From the NCBI GenBank assembly GCA_050084985.1, contig JBITNC010000001.1, positions 39,618,001-39,682,000 on the forward strand: DNA of 64,000 nucleotides, in the 5' to 3' direction. The position numbers and the translations under genes were made by a program. How positions within the stretch are numbered: position 1 is the stretch's first letter; each line of letters opens with the position of its first letter. The DNA is from Nageia nagi (taxonomy: Eukaryota > Pinophyta). Under the pieces are notes generated by a model, which saw nothing but the letters and a program-made list of their open reading frames with translations, did no database searches and was not told where the DNA came from. Positions 26,717 to 38,970 of this stretch are shown here, in pieces.

Positions 26717-26920
26717 ACTTATTTGCCTAATGATATAGCTTTACTATATACTCACTTTTTTACCATCCATATACCATAATTGTTTGAATTTCATTCATGA
26801 AAGGGTAGTGCATTGCATTCTTGGAGATGAAAATCCATATTCACATTTTAACACTACTTATTTGCCTAATGATATAGCTTTACTATCTACTCACTTTTTT
26901 ACAATACATATACCAAAGAG
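26717..26920 (+). repeat. Direct duplication inside the Gypsy gag-protease junction
   Basis: About 63 bp beginning acttatttgcctaatgatat occurs at 26717 and again at 26856, 139 bp apart, with a few mismatches. It is a local duplication rather than part of the coding plan. Confidence 0.8.
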
Positions 26921-29900
26921 TGAATCCTTAATGGATGATCCCTATAAAAATGGAAATATTTCTAACATGTCAAAAGGAAAGCAAATCTTAAATCAATGAG
27001 AATAGAATAGTGGTTTAAAATCAAATGTGATAATAACACCACAAGAGAATAAATCTTGAGAAGAAAAAGATAAAAAGTTAGATAAAATAAATAAAGCCTC
27101 ATCTTCAAAAAGTTCATCCCAAATAAATGTATTATCTAAAACTAATGAAGATAAATCATCATATATCTACCCAGTAATGATACAATTATCTAATTTAAGC
27201 ATAAAAGAATATAATATCAATGATGATATATTCAATATTCCATTTACTCAAGATATATGGAAGCCTATTCAATCTCCTTGTGTGGTGGGACAACTAGTTC
27301 CATTAGGAAATGAACCCAATCAAACTTTATTTATGTATGTAGGAGTCAAAGAGCCTAAATCAATCCATTTACCCATACCTAATGAAGGTGCATTTTCTAA
27401 TTCATTATAATATCTTTGACCTTTTGTAAAAAACTTTGTTCAAAAGTTTTTCATATATGTTAATGGAAAGGACATGGTTTAGGACATTATAAACAAGGAC
27501 CAAGATATGTCATTGATATCTACTATCAACAACCAACCTACAAAATAGGTTTGGGATATAAAAGAAAATCTAAAGATCAATCAACTATGAAAATAGTTAA
27601 TAAAAAAATCTTGGATTATGATAATTTGGTTCAAGATTATGAATGGGAATCTAGCTAAAGTGAAACATAATTAGAAATATCAATACCTTAACATTTATTT
27701 TTTGATGATATTTCGATCAACATGGTACAAATTGAAGAAATGCCTAATGAAAATATCAAAATTGATAAATGGTTTATTATAAATGATGAAATGGTAGATT
27801 TTTACCTTCTTGCAAAGAATCCAACAATACAAGAATTAAAGATGTAGATGTTATATTCCAAGCAATTCAATCCACTTCAAATATTGCTTTAATCAAGAAA
27901 AATATTAGTGAAGATGAGGACTATAATATAAATGATAAACATTGGATTCTTGTACCTAACTAATTAGAAGAAGTATCTCACATGTTGATCTAAGAAATGA
28001 TTGATGTTGATTTAAGTGATGATCCTAATAACTCTAAGATTATTCAACTAGGAAAATCTTTAAGTGAAAAATAAAAGAATATATTCACCACTATTATTAA
28101 AGAAAGACAAAAGGTATTTGCATGGCCTTACATAGATATGCTTCTAATAGATTCTAAGTTAGTTATACATAATTTAGGGCTCAAAAAAGATGTTAAACTT
28201 GTTAAATAGAAATTGAGAAAAATGCATCCTACAATTGCTTTAATGGTAAAAGAAAAACCCCAAAAATTACTAGAAGTAAAATTTATTCAACCAATTGACT
28301 ATTTGGATTGGATATCTAATATGGTCCTAGTTAAAAAACCTAATGGGAAAATTTGCATTTGTACAAAATTTAGAGATCCAAATAAATCATATTTGAAAGA
28401 TGAATTTCCCTTTCTAAATATTTATGATTTGGTTGATGCTACAATAGGACATGAAATGCTCTCACTTATGGATGGATTTTATGGATATAATCAAATAAAA
28501 TTAACCATAGAAGATCAACATAAAATAGCATTTACCACTCCTTGTGGTACATTTTGTTACAAAGTAATGCCTTTTAACTTAAAACATATTAGATCAACTT
28601 ATTAAAGAGAAATGGAATATATTTTTCATGACTATATGAATTATATAATGGAAGATTGTGTAGACGATTTATTAGCAAAATCAAAAACTAGCGAGCAACA
28701 TCCAAAAGTACTCATTAAAATATTTGACAGATTATTAAAGCATAATGTAAAATTAAATCCAAAGAAATGTATTTTTGGAGTCACTTTAGGTAAATTATTG
28801 GGCTTTATTGTGTCAATGTGTGGGATTGAGGTGGATCTTAATATAATAAAAACTATAGTGAACATATCTCCTTCTAATATTAAACAATTACAAAGTTTAT
28901 AAGGAACATTACAAGCCATAAGATATTTTATAGCTCAATTATCTAATAAATGTAATCCTTTTAATAAATTGTTAAAGAAAGAAATCACTTTCCAATGGGA
29001 TGAAGAACAAAAAATACATTTGATGAAATTAAATGTTATCTTTTATCACCCCCATTTTTTATTCCTCCAAAAGTAGGGGAGACATTTTTACTTTATTCTT
29101 CAGCTATAGAAATCACTTTAGGTACCATGCTTACCCAAAAAAATGAAAATAATAAAGAATAGGTTGTATACTATCTTATTCAAACTTTTATTGATTATGA
29201 AATAAGATATGTATACATGGAAAAGTTATGTTTAGAAATAATCTTTGCAACAAAGAAACTTAGACATTACATGCTCAATCATACAACTTATGTAATTGCA
29301 AAAGTATATCCATTAAAATAAATGATGAATAAAACTTATCAAGATATAAAAACATCAAAATGGATTATACATTTGATAGAATTTGACTTGCAATTTATAA
29401 GTGAAAAATCTATAAAGGGTCAAGTCATAGTTGATTATCTCACAGAAGTACCAATACAGGATGATAAACCCCTTGTAATAGAATTACTTGATTAGCATGT
29501 ATTTCAATTAAATGAAATAGAGATGTCAGTAGAATCTGAGGAAGATTGGGATATGGTTATCTATTTTGATGGTTCTCGATGTAAAAAAAGTGGAGGTGCA
29601 GGTATTGTATTTGTCACACCACAAGGAGTTCCTATCCCATATTCCTTCAAGTTAAATTTCCCATGCACAAATAATAATGTTAAATATGAAGCTTTAATAT
29701 TGGTAATAAAAATTCCATAAAATTAAAAATAAGAAAGGTAAAATTCATTGGTGATTCATTATTGATATTGAATCAAGTTAGAGGGATGTTTCAATGTAAA
29801 GAACCACTACTTTAGAGATATAAAAAATTGGTTGATTCATTATTATCATCCTTTGATAAATATGAATTAGAAGTAGCACCTAGATCAACTAATACATTTA

Positions 29901-31310
29901 CTGATTTAATGGAATTAATTAGATCAATTATGCCACAAGATCCTTATAGGTACATAATTCATGTTGAAGTGGTTTAAATCACTAAATATTTCCCAAAATC
30001 AAATGATGAGTCATATGAAGTGTTAGATATTACTATAGAAGATAAAAATCTATGGCATAATTAGTTAGTTAAATTTTTAAAAGATGGAGTTTTACCTCAA
30101 GAATTAACTAAGTTAGCTAACAAGACATTCAAATTAAAAGCTTCTTGTTATTGTATGTTGGGAGATGTCCTATATCATAGAGGTTTTGATGGAATCTTAC
30201 TTAGATGCTTGGAATGGACCAATTCAAAAACCACTATCTCATGCATGTATGATGGAATATGTGAATGGCATTTTAGTGCTCCCACCATTATGAAAATATT
30301 AATGCATATGGGATACTATTGGCCTACCATAGATAATGATTATGTTGAATATGTTAAAAAATATTTTAAATATCAATAACATGCTAACCTATATATACAA
30401 CCATCTCAATCTCTATAACCAATGCAGTTGCTTTGCCCATTTTCAAGATGGGCATTGGTGTTAATAGGTCAAATTTTACCTATCTCATTAGGAGGTCATA
30501 AGTTCATAATTATAGTGATTGAATATTTCACTAAATGGGTAGAATTCATTCCCATAATTTCTACTAAAGGCCTTAAGATAGCAGAATTCATAGAACATCA
30601 CATCATATGTAGGTTTGAAACTCTTGCTCAAATAGTAATAGATAATGGGAAAAAATTTAAAAATAAATAAGTGTTAGCCCTATGTAAAGGATATCATATC
30701 AGGATCAATATCTCTACACCATACTACCCTCAAGGAAATGCTCAAGTTGAGGCCAAAAATAAAACTATGAGTATTCTACTTAAAATTATCAATAATTCTT
30801 ATAGAGATTAACATGTAATAATACCCCATGCTTTATAGGCATATTGCACAAGCATTAGAACTCCAACTAGGGCAATCCTATTTTCTTTAGTTTATGGTGT
30901 AAAAGAAATATTTCCTTTAGAAATTCAAATCCCTTCTTTGCATTTTACACTATAGTATTATATAACTGATGAGGTAGCTTGTCAAACAAGATTAGATTAG
31001 TTATTATTATTACATGAAAGAATAATTCATCCATTGGAACATATGCAAACTTATCAGAATTGCATAAAGAAAGCTTTTGATAAAAAGGTTAAAATTCATG
31101 AATTCAACACACGGGATTTAGTACTTAAAGAAAACCAACAAACTTCACAAATGGAATGACAACTTCATGATAAATTTGCTCTAGATTGGTTAGGATCATA
31201 AATTATTAATAAAAAATTTAGATCTGAAGCCTACCAGCTAGCTAACATGGTAGGAAATGAAGAGCATGAACCTATCAATATCATGCATCTTTTACCTTTC
31301 TATAGTTAAG
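26920..31310 (+). pseudogene. Gypsy Pol: RT, two RNase H domains, integrase
   Basis: The protease region is too decayed to show its Asp triad. RT (28213-28910) reads FIQPIDYLDWISNMVLVKKP, then DEFPFLNIYDLVD, then MDGFYGYNQIKLT, AFTTPCGTFCYKVMPFNLKH, and a catalytic box CVDD near 28660 (usually YVDD). The first RNase H is at 29080-29450 (ATKKLRHYML, IKGQVIVDYLTEVP). The second, Tat-specific RNase H is at 29523-29950 (YFDGSRCKKSGGAGIVFVTP, NNVKYEALIL). The integrase zinc finger and linker are at 30155-30379 (VLYHRGFDGILLRCL, HMGYYWPTIDND). The core has WALVLIG, where the first catalytic Asp (W.MDxIG) is Val, then VIDNGKKF and NAQVEAKNKTM with the other two acids kept. The end at 31310 is INIMHLLPFYS. 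It is inactive: stops, frameshifts and a missing catalytic Asp. Confidence 0.88.
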
Positions 31311-31425
31311 AATCCCTCCTAAAAAATATTGTATATAATGTAAATAAACCTTTTCATATATATATATATAATTAATATAAATTATATTTTTGTAAAAAAC
31401 TTATACATATTAATATATGTAACAA

Positions 31426-32645
31426 ATGGTGTCCAAAAGGAGCAAAAGAATTTAGGAAGTAGCTAATGCAAGAGGGATATGATAAGCACTTTGGTTTTAA
31501 AAACCAAGATATTTTTGAATACAGAGCTATTTCTAGATTGTCACAACATGCCACTCAAGAGTCTAGAAATTTTCTTTGATTGCCAATTGATATGAAAAGG
31601 ATCCTAGTTTCAAAAAATTTCCCTAGTGAGTATGATGAATGGAAATTATTCATTAATGAAGATAATCTTGATATTCATAAATATAAATCTATGTCTCATT
31701 TAGGCTATTGGCATTACCATGGTCAAGTTTATAAAATAAGTATTTTATGTCTATATTGGCCTACAATAGCTCCTAGACTTATATTTGATTGTACCTTCAA
31801 CATTTGGATTTTAAACATGGCTTATCATACTCTCTAAAATCTAAGCCCATTATTTGAGTGGAAAAATCAAATTACAAGAGACTTATGTCATAAAAAAGTG
31901 ATATATGATTTCTCTTTCAAATTTATCTATAAACCTAGATAATTAGAAAAGCTTAAGCAAAAGATCAATCAATGATTTTATCACATCAATTCAAGGTTCC
32001 CACATCCTCCATTTCACAACATTCAAAATAAATCTTTCACATGTAATCAATTGAAAAAATATCATTTAACACAAATTCAATTTGATTATGCAAATTTGGA
32101 TTTCATGGATAGGTATAGAGGAAATACTTATATGACATTATTAAGAAAAACTCCTTCTATGCTTATGTTTCATTTTATATCTCTACCAAAATAAATTCAA
32201 GAAATCATAACCATGAAATACTATGAAAATCGAACATCAAATGCATGGTCCTTAAAAATAAATGATATCAAGTTCATAATTGAAATAGAAGCACAAGAAA
32301 TGTTGATGGAATATGATTATGAAATGAGCTTACTCCATCTCTTTCAAATACATTGGCCTTATCATAAACCTAAAGTATCATTGAATTGTGTTAATTATGT
32401 CACTTTTAGATTCATGGGTCATACTATCTCTCAAATGGAAGTAATTCATGAGGACACTATAAGTTACCTTCTACCCTCTCTTATAAATGATGAAACCATA
32501 ATTGATTACAATTCATTATTTAGTAGGATGTATTGCCTAGATAATCTTTTGGATGTGAAAGAAAGGTTTGGACGAGTTAAACAACATTTTTTGAAAAAGG
32601 AACCAATTGAAAAAATGAAATCTTGTACAAAATTTCCATCATAGC
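31426..32645 (+). pseudogene. Extra sense ORF of unknown family downstream of Gypsy pol
   Basis: About 400 codons are readable with few breaks. It runs from GFKNQDIFEYRAISRLSQHA (31490-31550) through open frames at 31580-31837 and 32213-32644. Motifs seen are LGYWHYHGQVYKISIL, RYRGNTYMTLLRKTPSMLMF (near 32110), LHLFQIHWPYHKPKVSLNCV, RFMGHTISQMEVIHEDTISY and LLDVKERFGRVKQHFLKKEP. It is rich in Tyr, His and Ile, with no transmembrane helix, signal peptide or coiled coil, so it does not look like an env protein. It is better preserved than gag-pol, which may mean stronger past selection or chance. It sits in the place where Tat and Athila elements carry extra ORFs. No known family recognised. 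Confidence 0.6.
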
Positions 32646-34739
32646 AATGGAAAATTTACTTTCACTAGATTCATTAGCTTCATCATATCCTATATATCTC
32701 TTAAAATAGTCCATGATATGTAACAATGATACAATTTTAAAACCAAAGAGGATAATAAAAAAATTCAAACCAAAATTAAAAGTTTTTTGTTATACAATAT
32801 CATCAACATTGATTTTTTATCCCATTAATCATAAACCATGAATTCTTGGACTAGGACCTATTTATCTTTGATTGCAACCATCATATTATTATGTTTTAAG
32901 TCACAATAGTTGTATCATTCATAAAAGGTCTCTTTTTGAAACATCATTCCAATATTGTTCATCATCTATCATTGTGAAAATAACAAAAATAATATAAAAT
33001 AACAAAAACCCTAAAAAATAGAAATCCACAAAAAAAAATCCTCAAAATTTAAAAAAAAAAAAAATCTCCAAAAACTACATAAATATATATATATATAATA
33101 CAAAAATATTGTTATAAGTGTTTTACTCAAAAATTATATTTCTAAAGCATCTTGGCTATTGGGTGCATTGCCCTACGTGTTTACACTACACTATATTGTA
33201 CCTTGTTGTGCTTGTATGTGACTTTCAAGTGCTATAATTATTAAGTATCAATTGTGAAAATTATGTTAACTCATTAAATTATATGTATTTAAAAACCATC
33301 ATCCATCCATGTATAGTTCATATATATAGCTATATTTATGAATGTAAAGTGAATAATGAATTTTATACTTATGTTTGATTTTATCGAAAGATCTTATGTT
33401 TAGTTTTGTTACTCAGGATGATAGACAAACATAACTATGATAATTTTGTAGGATACCATGAACTCAAACACACTTACACATCTAAAATATCAAAACAAAA
33501 AAAGACTAGGTGTTCCTTGAGCATGATTTTGAGCATATATTCTCCCTTTATTTTGCTTCATCTTGAACTCAAGAGTTAGGATAGAAAAAAAAAAGAATAG
33601 GATTTTAAAAAAAAAATTGAATGATGTGTGTATATATAGATAGAAAAAAAGATTTAAAAAAAAAAGAGAAAGTGTAGAATTCTTGAGTGATTACAATATC
33701 CTCTATAGAGGCTATGGAATCCTAATTGGCAATAGAGAAAGGATGTAGTGGGATCTAGGGGTTAATCTCCACCAGGGCTATGGACACTTGTCTAGAAGTG
33801 GAGCATACCTTACAAAGTGGTGACATGTCCAGTCTTTACGATGGACCATTGTATGCATGTAAGGAGAATCAACTTACATATGTCATGCTCTTGAAATATT
33901 TAGTTTTTGAATGTGAAGAGAAGGGAATAGATATCATAGCACACATGAGTTCATAGTAAACTTATAAGTATTATGAATTTGTTTAATATCATTTCTAGTA
34001 TACAAATCAAAACTAAACATTGCTTGATAATATTAAATATTAAGTACTTTATTCATTACACTTCTTTATTCATATTATTCATTCATTCCATTTCACAATA
34101 TTTACAACATTATTATACAATTTGATGAGTTGCCATAATATTATAATTGATACCAAAATAATTATGTCATTAAATAGTATATAGTAATTATGTTTCATGC
34201 ATTCATATGTTATACATTTGTGCCCATACATTTATGTTCCATACATTCCAACCATATGTTATCCATTTCATACATCCATACATTTTTACATTCATTACAT
34301 GTACATCTTACATCAAGTTACTCTATATATAAAATAGCCAAGACATAAAGAATGATGTAATTTGATTCTATACTCCTATAACCAAATTATGTCCCATACA
34401 TGCAAAGATAATATAACATGCATTATATATTGGAAAACATAACATATGATCTATCATCAATATCAACATACATCTACATCTCCAAACAATTATACATGCA
34501 TCAATTATCATATCAACATACTATCTAAAGCTAATACATACATCTATAAACAACATATAAGAAGTCTCAATACCAAAACATATATATAAAATCATAATCA
34601 TCATATGTCATTCATCATCAAAAATATACATGTCCATGTAAATGCTAGATCATGGCCTCATGATCTCAAAAAATAGTGAAAATATCTAAACAAACCATCA
34701 AAGTCTAACAAGTGCAAATAACATAACATAAATGGGGCA
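32646..34739. other. Non-coding spacer between the two extra ORFs of the Gypsy
   Basis: AT-rich, with A-rich runs (33045-33064, 33608-33667), a short TA run at 33090-33105, and a section at 34200-34330 with many 'catacatt' pieces. No coding signal. It separates convergent ORFs and could hold their two 3' ends. Confidence 0.6.
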
Positions 34740-37065
34740 TCCTCATGGATTGTCCTGATGACTACCCTAACTACTAGCTCTACTATTGGTACCACCTATT
34801 TTGTGACTTGGAGGAGTAGTTTGCATTGAAATTGTAGGACTAGCAGCCTATGCTACCCTCTATAACTCTAATGAACCCATAAGATATTATGAGGAGACAC
34901 TAGCTATCTTGCTCCTACTCTATGATGTTGTTGGCCTGGCTAGTCTACCCTATGTACTAGCTATCCCCTAAGCATCACTAGCTCCTTTATGTATGGAGAC
35001 ATATATTAGCACATAGCTTAAGGGAGGAAATGGATATTTTACTCCTAAAGCAAACAATGGAATCCCTATCAACCAAGTTTGGAAAATTGCATGTAGTAAT
35101 CCTACTACTAAAGAATACTCTAAATAAAAGTTGAGGGCTAACTAGTCGCTCCTATAGATGTGCTAGCCCCTCCCATATGTTGTGTATATGTAGCCTATGT
35201 ATAATATTAGGCCGCTTTCCTCTCTTTATGATACTTATCTCTTTCATATTAGTGTTGGTACATATGAGCACTAGTCTAAGATAACTGATATCATAACTCA
35301 TAAATATCTCCTAGGAGGGCATCAATACTAGGCACCTATGGAGAAGGACCTTGAACTCCTCTATCCCCTCCAGCTATTATACCTACCTATACCTTTGTAC
35401 CCTAGCTAATTATGTCTTATAACTCATCAACCACCTTCTCCTCTACCTATTCACCAACTACCTTTGCAACCTCAACTACTACATCTGGATCATCTACTCA
35501 TTAGCAAACTCAATGATCCTACTCATCTCCCTTGATCTTAATCTACCACCATGTTGAGAACTCCTCTGTGACCCCTACATCATTAGCTCCTAAATCATCC
35601 ACTAAGGGATCCTCTTAGGTAAGATCTAGCTCTACATAGACTAGAGGTTGAACACCCTCAATTGGTAGCTCTCCCACTCTCAGAAACCTCAAAGGCATTA
35701 GTGGGATATCTTTAATCAAGATAAACTAAAGATGAACATGCTTAAAGTAGAAGTACTCTAGAAACTTTATCCTCTGACCATTAAGAACCTAAGCATATCA
35801 AATACCTATTAATTTAACTATAAGCCCATCCCATATTGGATAACCATAATAAGTTTAAACCTCACCTTCTGTATAATGAGGTGAGAGATCATATGCTGGT
35901 TTTGTGTGATATCATGAAAAATGTCATCTAAGGGGTGACTGTAGAATTCCTCCCTCCATCGCATGATGCTAGCTAGATAGGTAGTATGTGTATCAAAATT
36001 TAGCATTAGAAGCCCCAAAGGATGAGCCATATGAATGTGCTCATATGCATGTGCATGTAGAGTAATAGTAACCAATAAAGAGGCCATATGGCCCAAAGAG
36101 TAGAAGAAAAGCTCTTTGTAAATCTATGCTAGTAAAGTAGGAGCCCAAGCATACACTATCCCATGTAGAAGCATGTTAGCCACTATGTGTAATAGTGACC
36201 ATGGAAATATCCTACCACTAGTGTTTGGAAGGGTGTAACACTAGATTAGTCCCATCAGATAAGATTCCCTAACAAGATCTTGCTAATCAATCTTCCAGTA
36301 CCTAAAGTAAAAAATATCACTAGAAAACATCTCACCCATGGTCCTCTTGACTACATTTGCTTCATAAATCATTGCAATGTCAAAATGTATTAAGTCCTAA
36401 TCCAAAGCATGTTGTATCCATTAACCTTGAATGGGTAATCAGTATAAATGGTGGATGTCCTCCATTGTAATAGTCATCTCCCCCATTGGGAGATGGAAGG
36501 AATCAATGGATAGATCCTACCTCTCAAGCAATACCCCCAGCAAAGGTTAGTTCCAATGTATACGACAAATGAAAGGTCCAACTTTGAATCCAATTGAGTA
36601 AAGAAAAGTTTAGTCCTCAATATTCAGTAAAGCATGGCCATCCTTGATGATCCATGGATACCTTCCTTGAGGCTTGAATATAGCTAAAACCTAGTTAATA
36701 TGCATAAATAATTACTTAAAAAAATTGATCTAGGGTTGATTATTGATGATTAAGTCCTAAGTTTATGGAACCACTGATGTTTGAATCCTAATCATCAATA
36801 TTTTTATAAACCCTCAACCCTAGATAGTGACCATGGCTAAGGGTTTCAAAAAATTTCAAAAAACTTAAAAATGCATCAAAACAAAAAATTAAATGGTTAA
36901 AAATACTCTAAAATACATTCCTAAGCATCTTATTATTTTCATTTTTTGAAAAATGGAATAGAATTAAACTAATAACCAAAAAATTAAAAGGGGATTTAAA
37001 ACCCTACCTTTTCCCTCATTGGCCTCTTGCATGGTATCTAGCATCCTTATGGTGGCATCTTGGTC
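34740..37065 (-). pseudogene. Antisense PMD ORF carried by the Gypsy element
   Basis: The minus strand encodes a PMD protein inside the plus-strand Gypsy. A first exon near 37063-37005 reads QDATIRMLDTMQEANEGK and ends at a GT donor (aaaggtagggtt). An intron of about 320 bp ends at an AG near 36678. Exon 2 reads YPWIIKDGHALLNIED, then IGFKVGPFICRIHWN, then the diagnostic FHLPMGEMTITMEDIHHLY near 36500-36440, with a TGA before LPIQG where Arg or Gly is usual. Further on are GRIFPWSLLHIV and YAWAPTLLA (near 36150), and an open 92-codon frame at 36096-35818 (HMASLLVTITLHAHAYEHIH, then MRWREEFYSHPLDDIF). The tail to about 34740 is patchy. PMD proteins are linked to transposons and to silencing. 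Its antisense position between pol and the 3' LTR matches the antisense ORFs known in some Tat elements. Confidence 0.8.
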
Positions 37066-37367
37066 CACATTGTAGTGAAAAAGATAACTATGGGGTAAAA
37101 CTTTGAAAAGGGTGGGGTAGGGTAGCAATAGAGCTCTTACTAAGAACAAAAAATAAATGAGAAAGTGAAAATAGGTCTTTTTTTATTTTTATCCCCCTAC
37201 ATAGTTGAATTTCAATGATTTGGATCGAGTGTTAGTGATCGATCCATCAAGATCACTGATGATCAGCTTTCCACAAAAGAGGAAAAATTTACAAAAAACT
37301 CAAAAGATTTTACAAAATCTAAACTAATTTCCCTCTCTCTTAGCTTGATATTAAACTTAAAAACATG

Positions 37368-37368
<1 letters not shown>

Positions 37369-37402
<34 letters not shown>
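37369..37402. repeat. (TA)n microsatellite
   Basis: About 16 uninterrupted TA units upstream of the antisense PMD ORF, in the region where its promoter would lie. Confidence 0.95.
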
Positions 37403-37403
<1 letters not shown>

Positions 37404-37964
37404 CCCTTATACATCAAAAAATAGCTAGCCCATTTCGTAACATGGCTGACAAGGATACTAAACTCTACATTTAGAATTAAGAACCAAGGTTACTAAACCA
37501 CTCAAAGCAACATGGATAAAAGAGATGAATTCTCTCAAAATACTTCAAATTTTTAAAAATTTAACATGATACAAAGTGGATTAATCTTTGTATAAGATTA
37601 CCATGAAACCCTACTATCAATCCAAATGATAGTACTATCAAAATCAAGTTGTATACATAAGAAACACTTACACAATACATGCTTATTTAGACATGTGGAT
37701 AGACAAATAGAATTTTCATCCAACTATCACATAATTATAGAGTATGGAAGATCAAAAATAGTGTTTTTCTTGGTCTACACCCTTAAAATTATCTTCAAAA
37801 TGTGTCAAGAGCAAAAGATGAAATACACTTTTATCATAATTCAATCAATCGAAGTTTGACTTACTCAAGATACTAAGTCAATTTTTAAACATTGACCATA
37901 GAGTCAACCATACAAGTTATGGAACTTGGACACCCCCTTCTACATTTTTGAATTATCCCAGATA
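37403..37964. other. Non-coding end of the Gypsy internal region
   Basis: No recognisable product. A 77-codon frame at 37626-37859 has no motif. This stretch precedes the polypurine tract and may act as the upstream region of the antisense PMD ORF. Confidence 0.5.
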
Positions 37965-37981
37965 AATTAAAAGGGGCAAAA
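37965..37981 (+). promoter_or_regulatory. Gypsy polypurine tract
   Basis: A purine run (taaaaggggcaaaa) directly before the right LTR, where plus-strand DNA synthesis would be primed. Confidence 0.8.
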
Positions 37982-38890
37982 TGTAGATACCTAAAAATGA
38001 CTCATTCAAAAATTGGATGAAAATGATGCTTAAAATCATGTGTAAACATAAAAAACTAACATAAGGTAAAATACCAATGATTGGGTACTGATTGTAGGAG
38101 ATAATACCTAATCATTGGAACTCGATTTAAATCACCAATGAATTTATAAAAAGAAAACTAAAAAAATAGTATGAGTTTTGGAGCTCATCTCTTCCTCAAA
38201 AATGTGGCTAGGAAGAGGATTCATCATCTTGGATAGGATTTGACATGACTCCCTCAACCTATTCCCATTCATGGATGAGTTTTGACTCCATTTTTGTAGC
38301 TATCCTAGGTGACTAACTTAGCAAATGAAAAATCTATAAATACAATGCACACAATACACAATGTAGACCCAAATTGGAAGTAAGACAATGTTTCCAAAAT
38401 TGTACTAAGACTGTTGTAAGACTATCTACTTTCAATAATACAATTTTACATGTCTTCATATTTTAATGCTTATATTTTATGATAATAGGTATGTTTTATG
38501 TGTTGTTTTAGCATGTGTTTAGGGTAAATAACTACTAAGGCATGATGAATTGAAGACACATTGAGCTAGAAGCCAAATAGAATCGAAAATGAGGAAAAAT
38601 ACACTCAAGTCTAGTATATATCTCAAGTTACAAAATGATGATGGTTGCATATTGGGCACCAACAATTCACTTGAATCTCCAACAATTCATAAAGATCATC
38701 AATAATTACTTCATTTTTCAAGTAGAGGGGATCGTATCATACCATATTGTAAAATCCCTTTCAAAAGGCAATGGATTAGGAAATCCATAGATTGTAAAAA
38801 CCAAGGCCTTTTAGAAAAGTAATAGAATACATACTTGTTCTAATAGTATTTGTCTATTTGCTAATAGGTTGGTTTATGAATGATATATAT
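37982..38890 (+). repeat. Right (3') LTR of the Gypsy element
   Basis: About 909 bp, the partner of 22142-22998. Differences include an extra piece near 38650-38700. The end is set by the resumption of Copia pol and the TATAT target copy. Confidence 0.85.
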
Positions 38891-38895
38891 ATTCA

Positions 38896-38970
38896 TAAAA
38901 CAAGTTGTTGGATCTTAGTTTTTGATATTGAGAGACCTAATTTTTAGCCCTCTCACCATCAAGGGGAGTA
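38896..38970 (+). pseudogene. Last codons of Copia pol and Copia polypurine tract
   Basis: The frame FIKQVVGS continues the ISNI cut at 22141, matching the Copia RNase H end (ADIFTK...). It ends near SPLTIKGSM. The run atcaaggggagta (38958-38970) is the polypurine tract just before the right LTR. Confidence 0.75.

Larger units (their letters stand above)
22142..38890 (+). mobile_element. Tat-type Ty3/Gypsy element with two extra ORFs, nested in Copia
   Basis: Direct LTRs (22142-22998, 37982-38890) start tgtag.(c/t)acctaaaaatgac and bound Gypsy gag-pol in plus sense. A polypurine tract (taaaaggggcaaaa) precedes the right LTR. The flanking 5 bp are AATAT (22137-22141) and TATAT (38891-38895), a 4/5 target duplication, and the Copia pol frame continues across. 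Pol order is PR-RT-RH-second RH-IN. Together with the second RNase H, this assigns it to the Tat lineage. It is large (16.7 kb) because 6.6 kb lies between pol and the 3' LTR: a sense ORF of unknown type (31.4-32.6 kb), a non-coding stretch, and an antisense PMD ORF (37.1-34.7 kb). Extra ORFs in sense or antisense are known in Tat elements. All frames are broken. Confidence 0.88.

Noticed and set aside
33000-34740. CRISPR-like or tandem repeat array in the 'catacatt' section
   Set aside because: The pieces are irregular in spacing and sequence, which is what AT-rich low-complexity DNA gives by chance.
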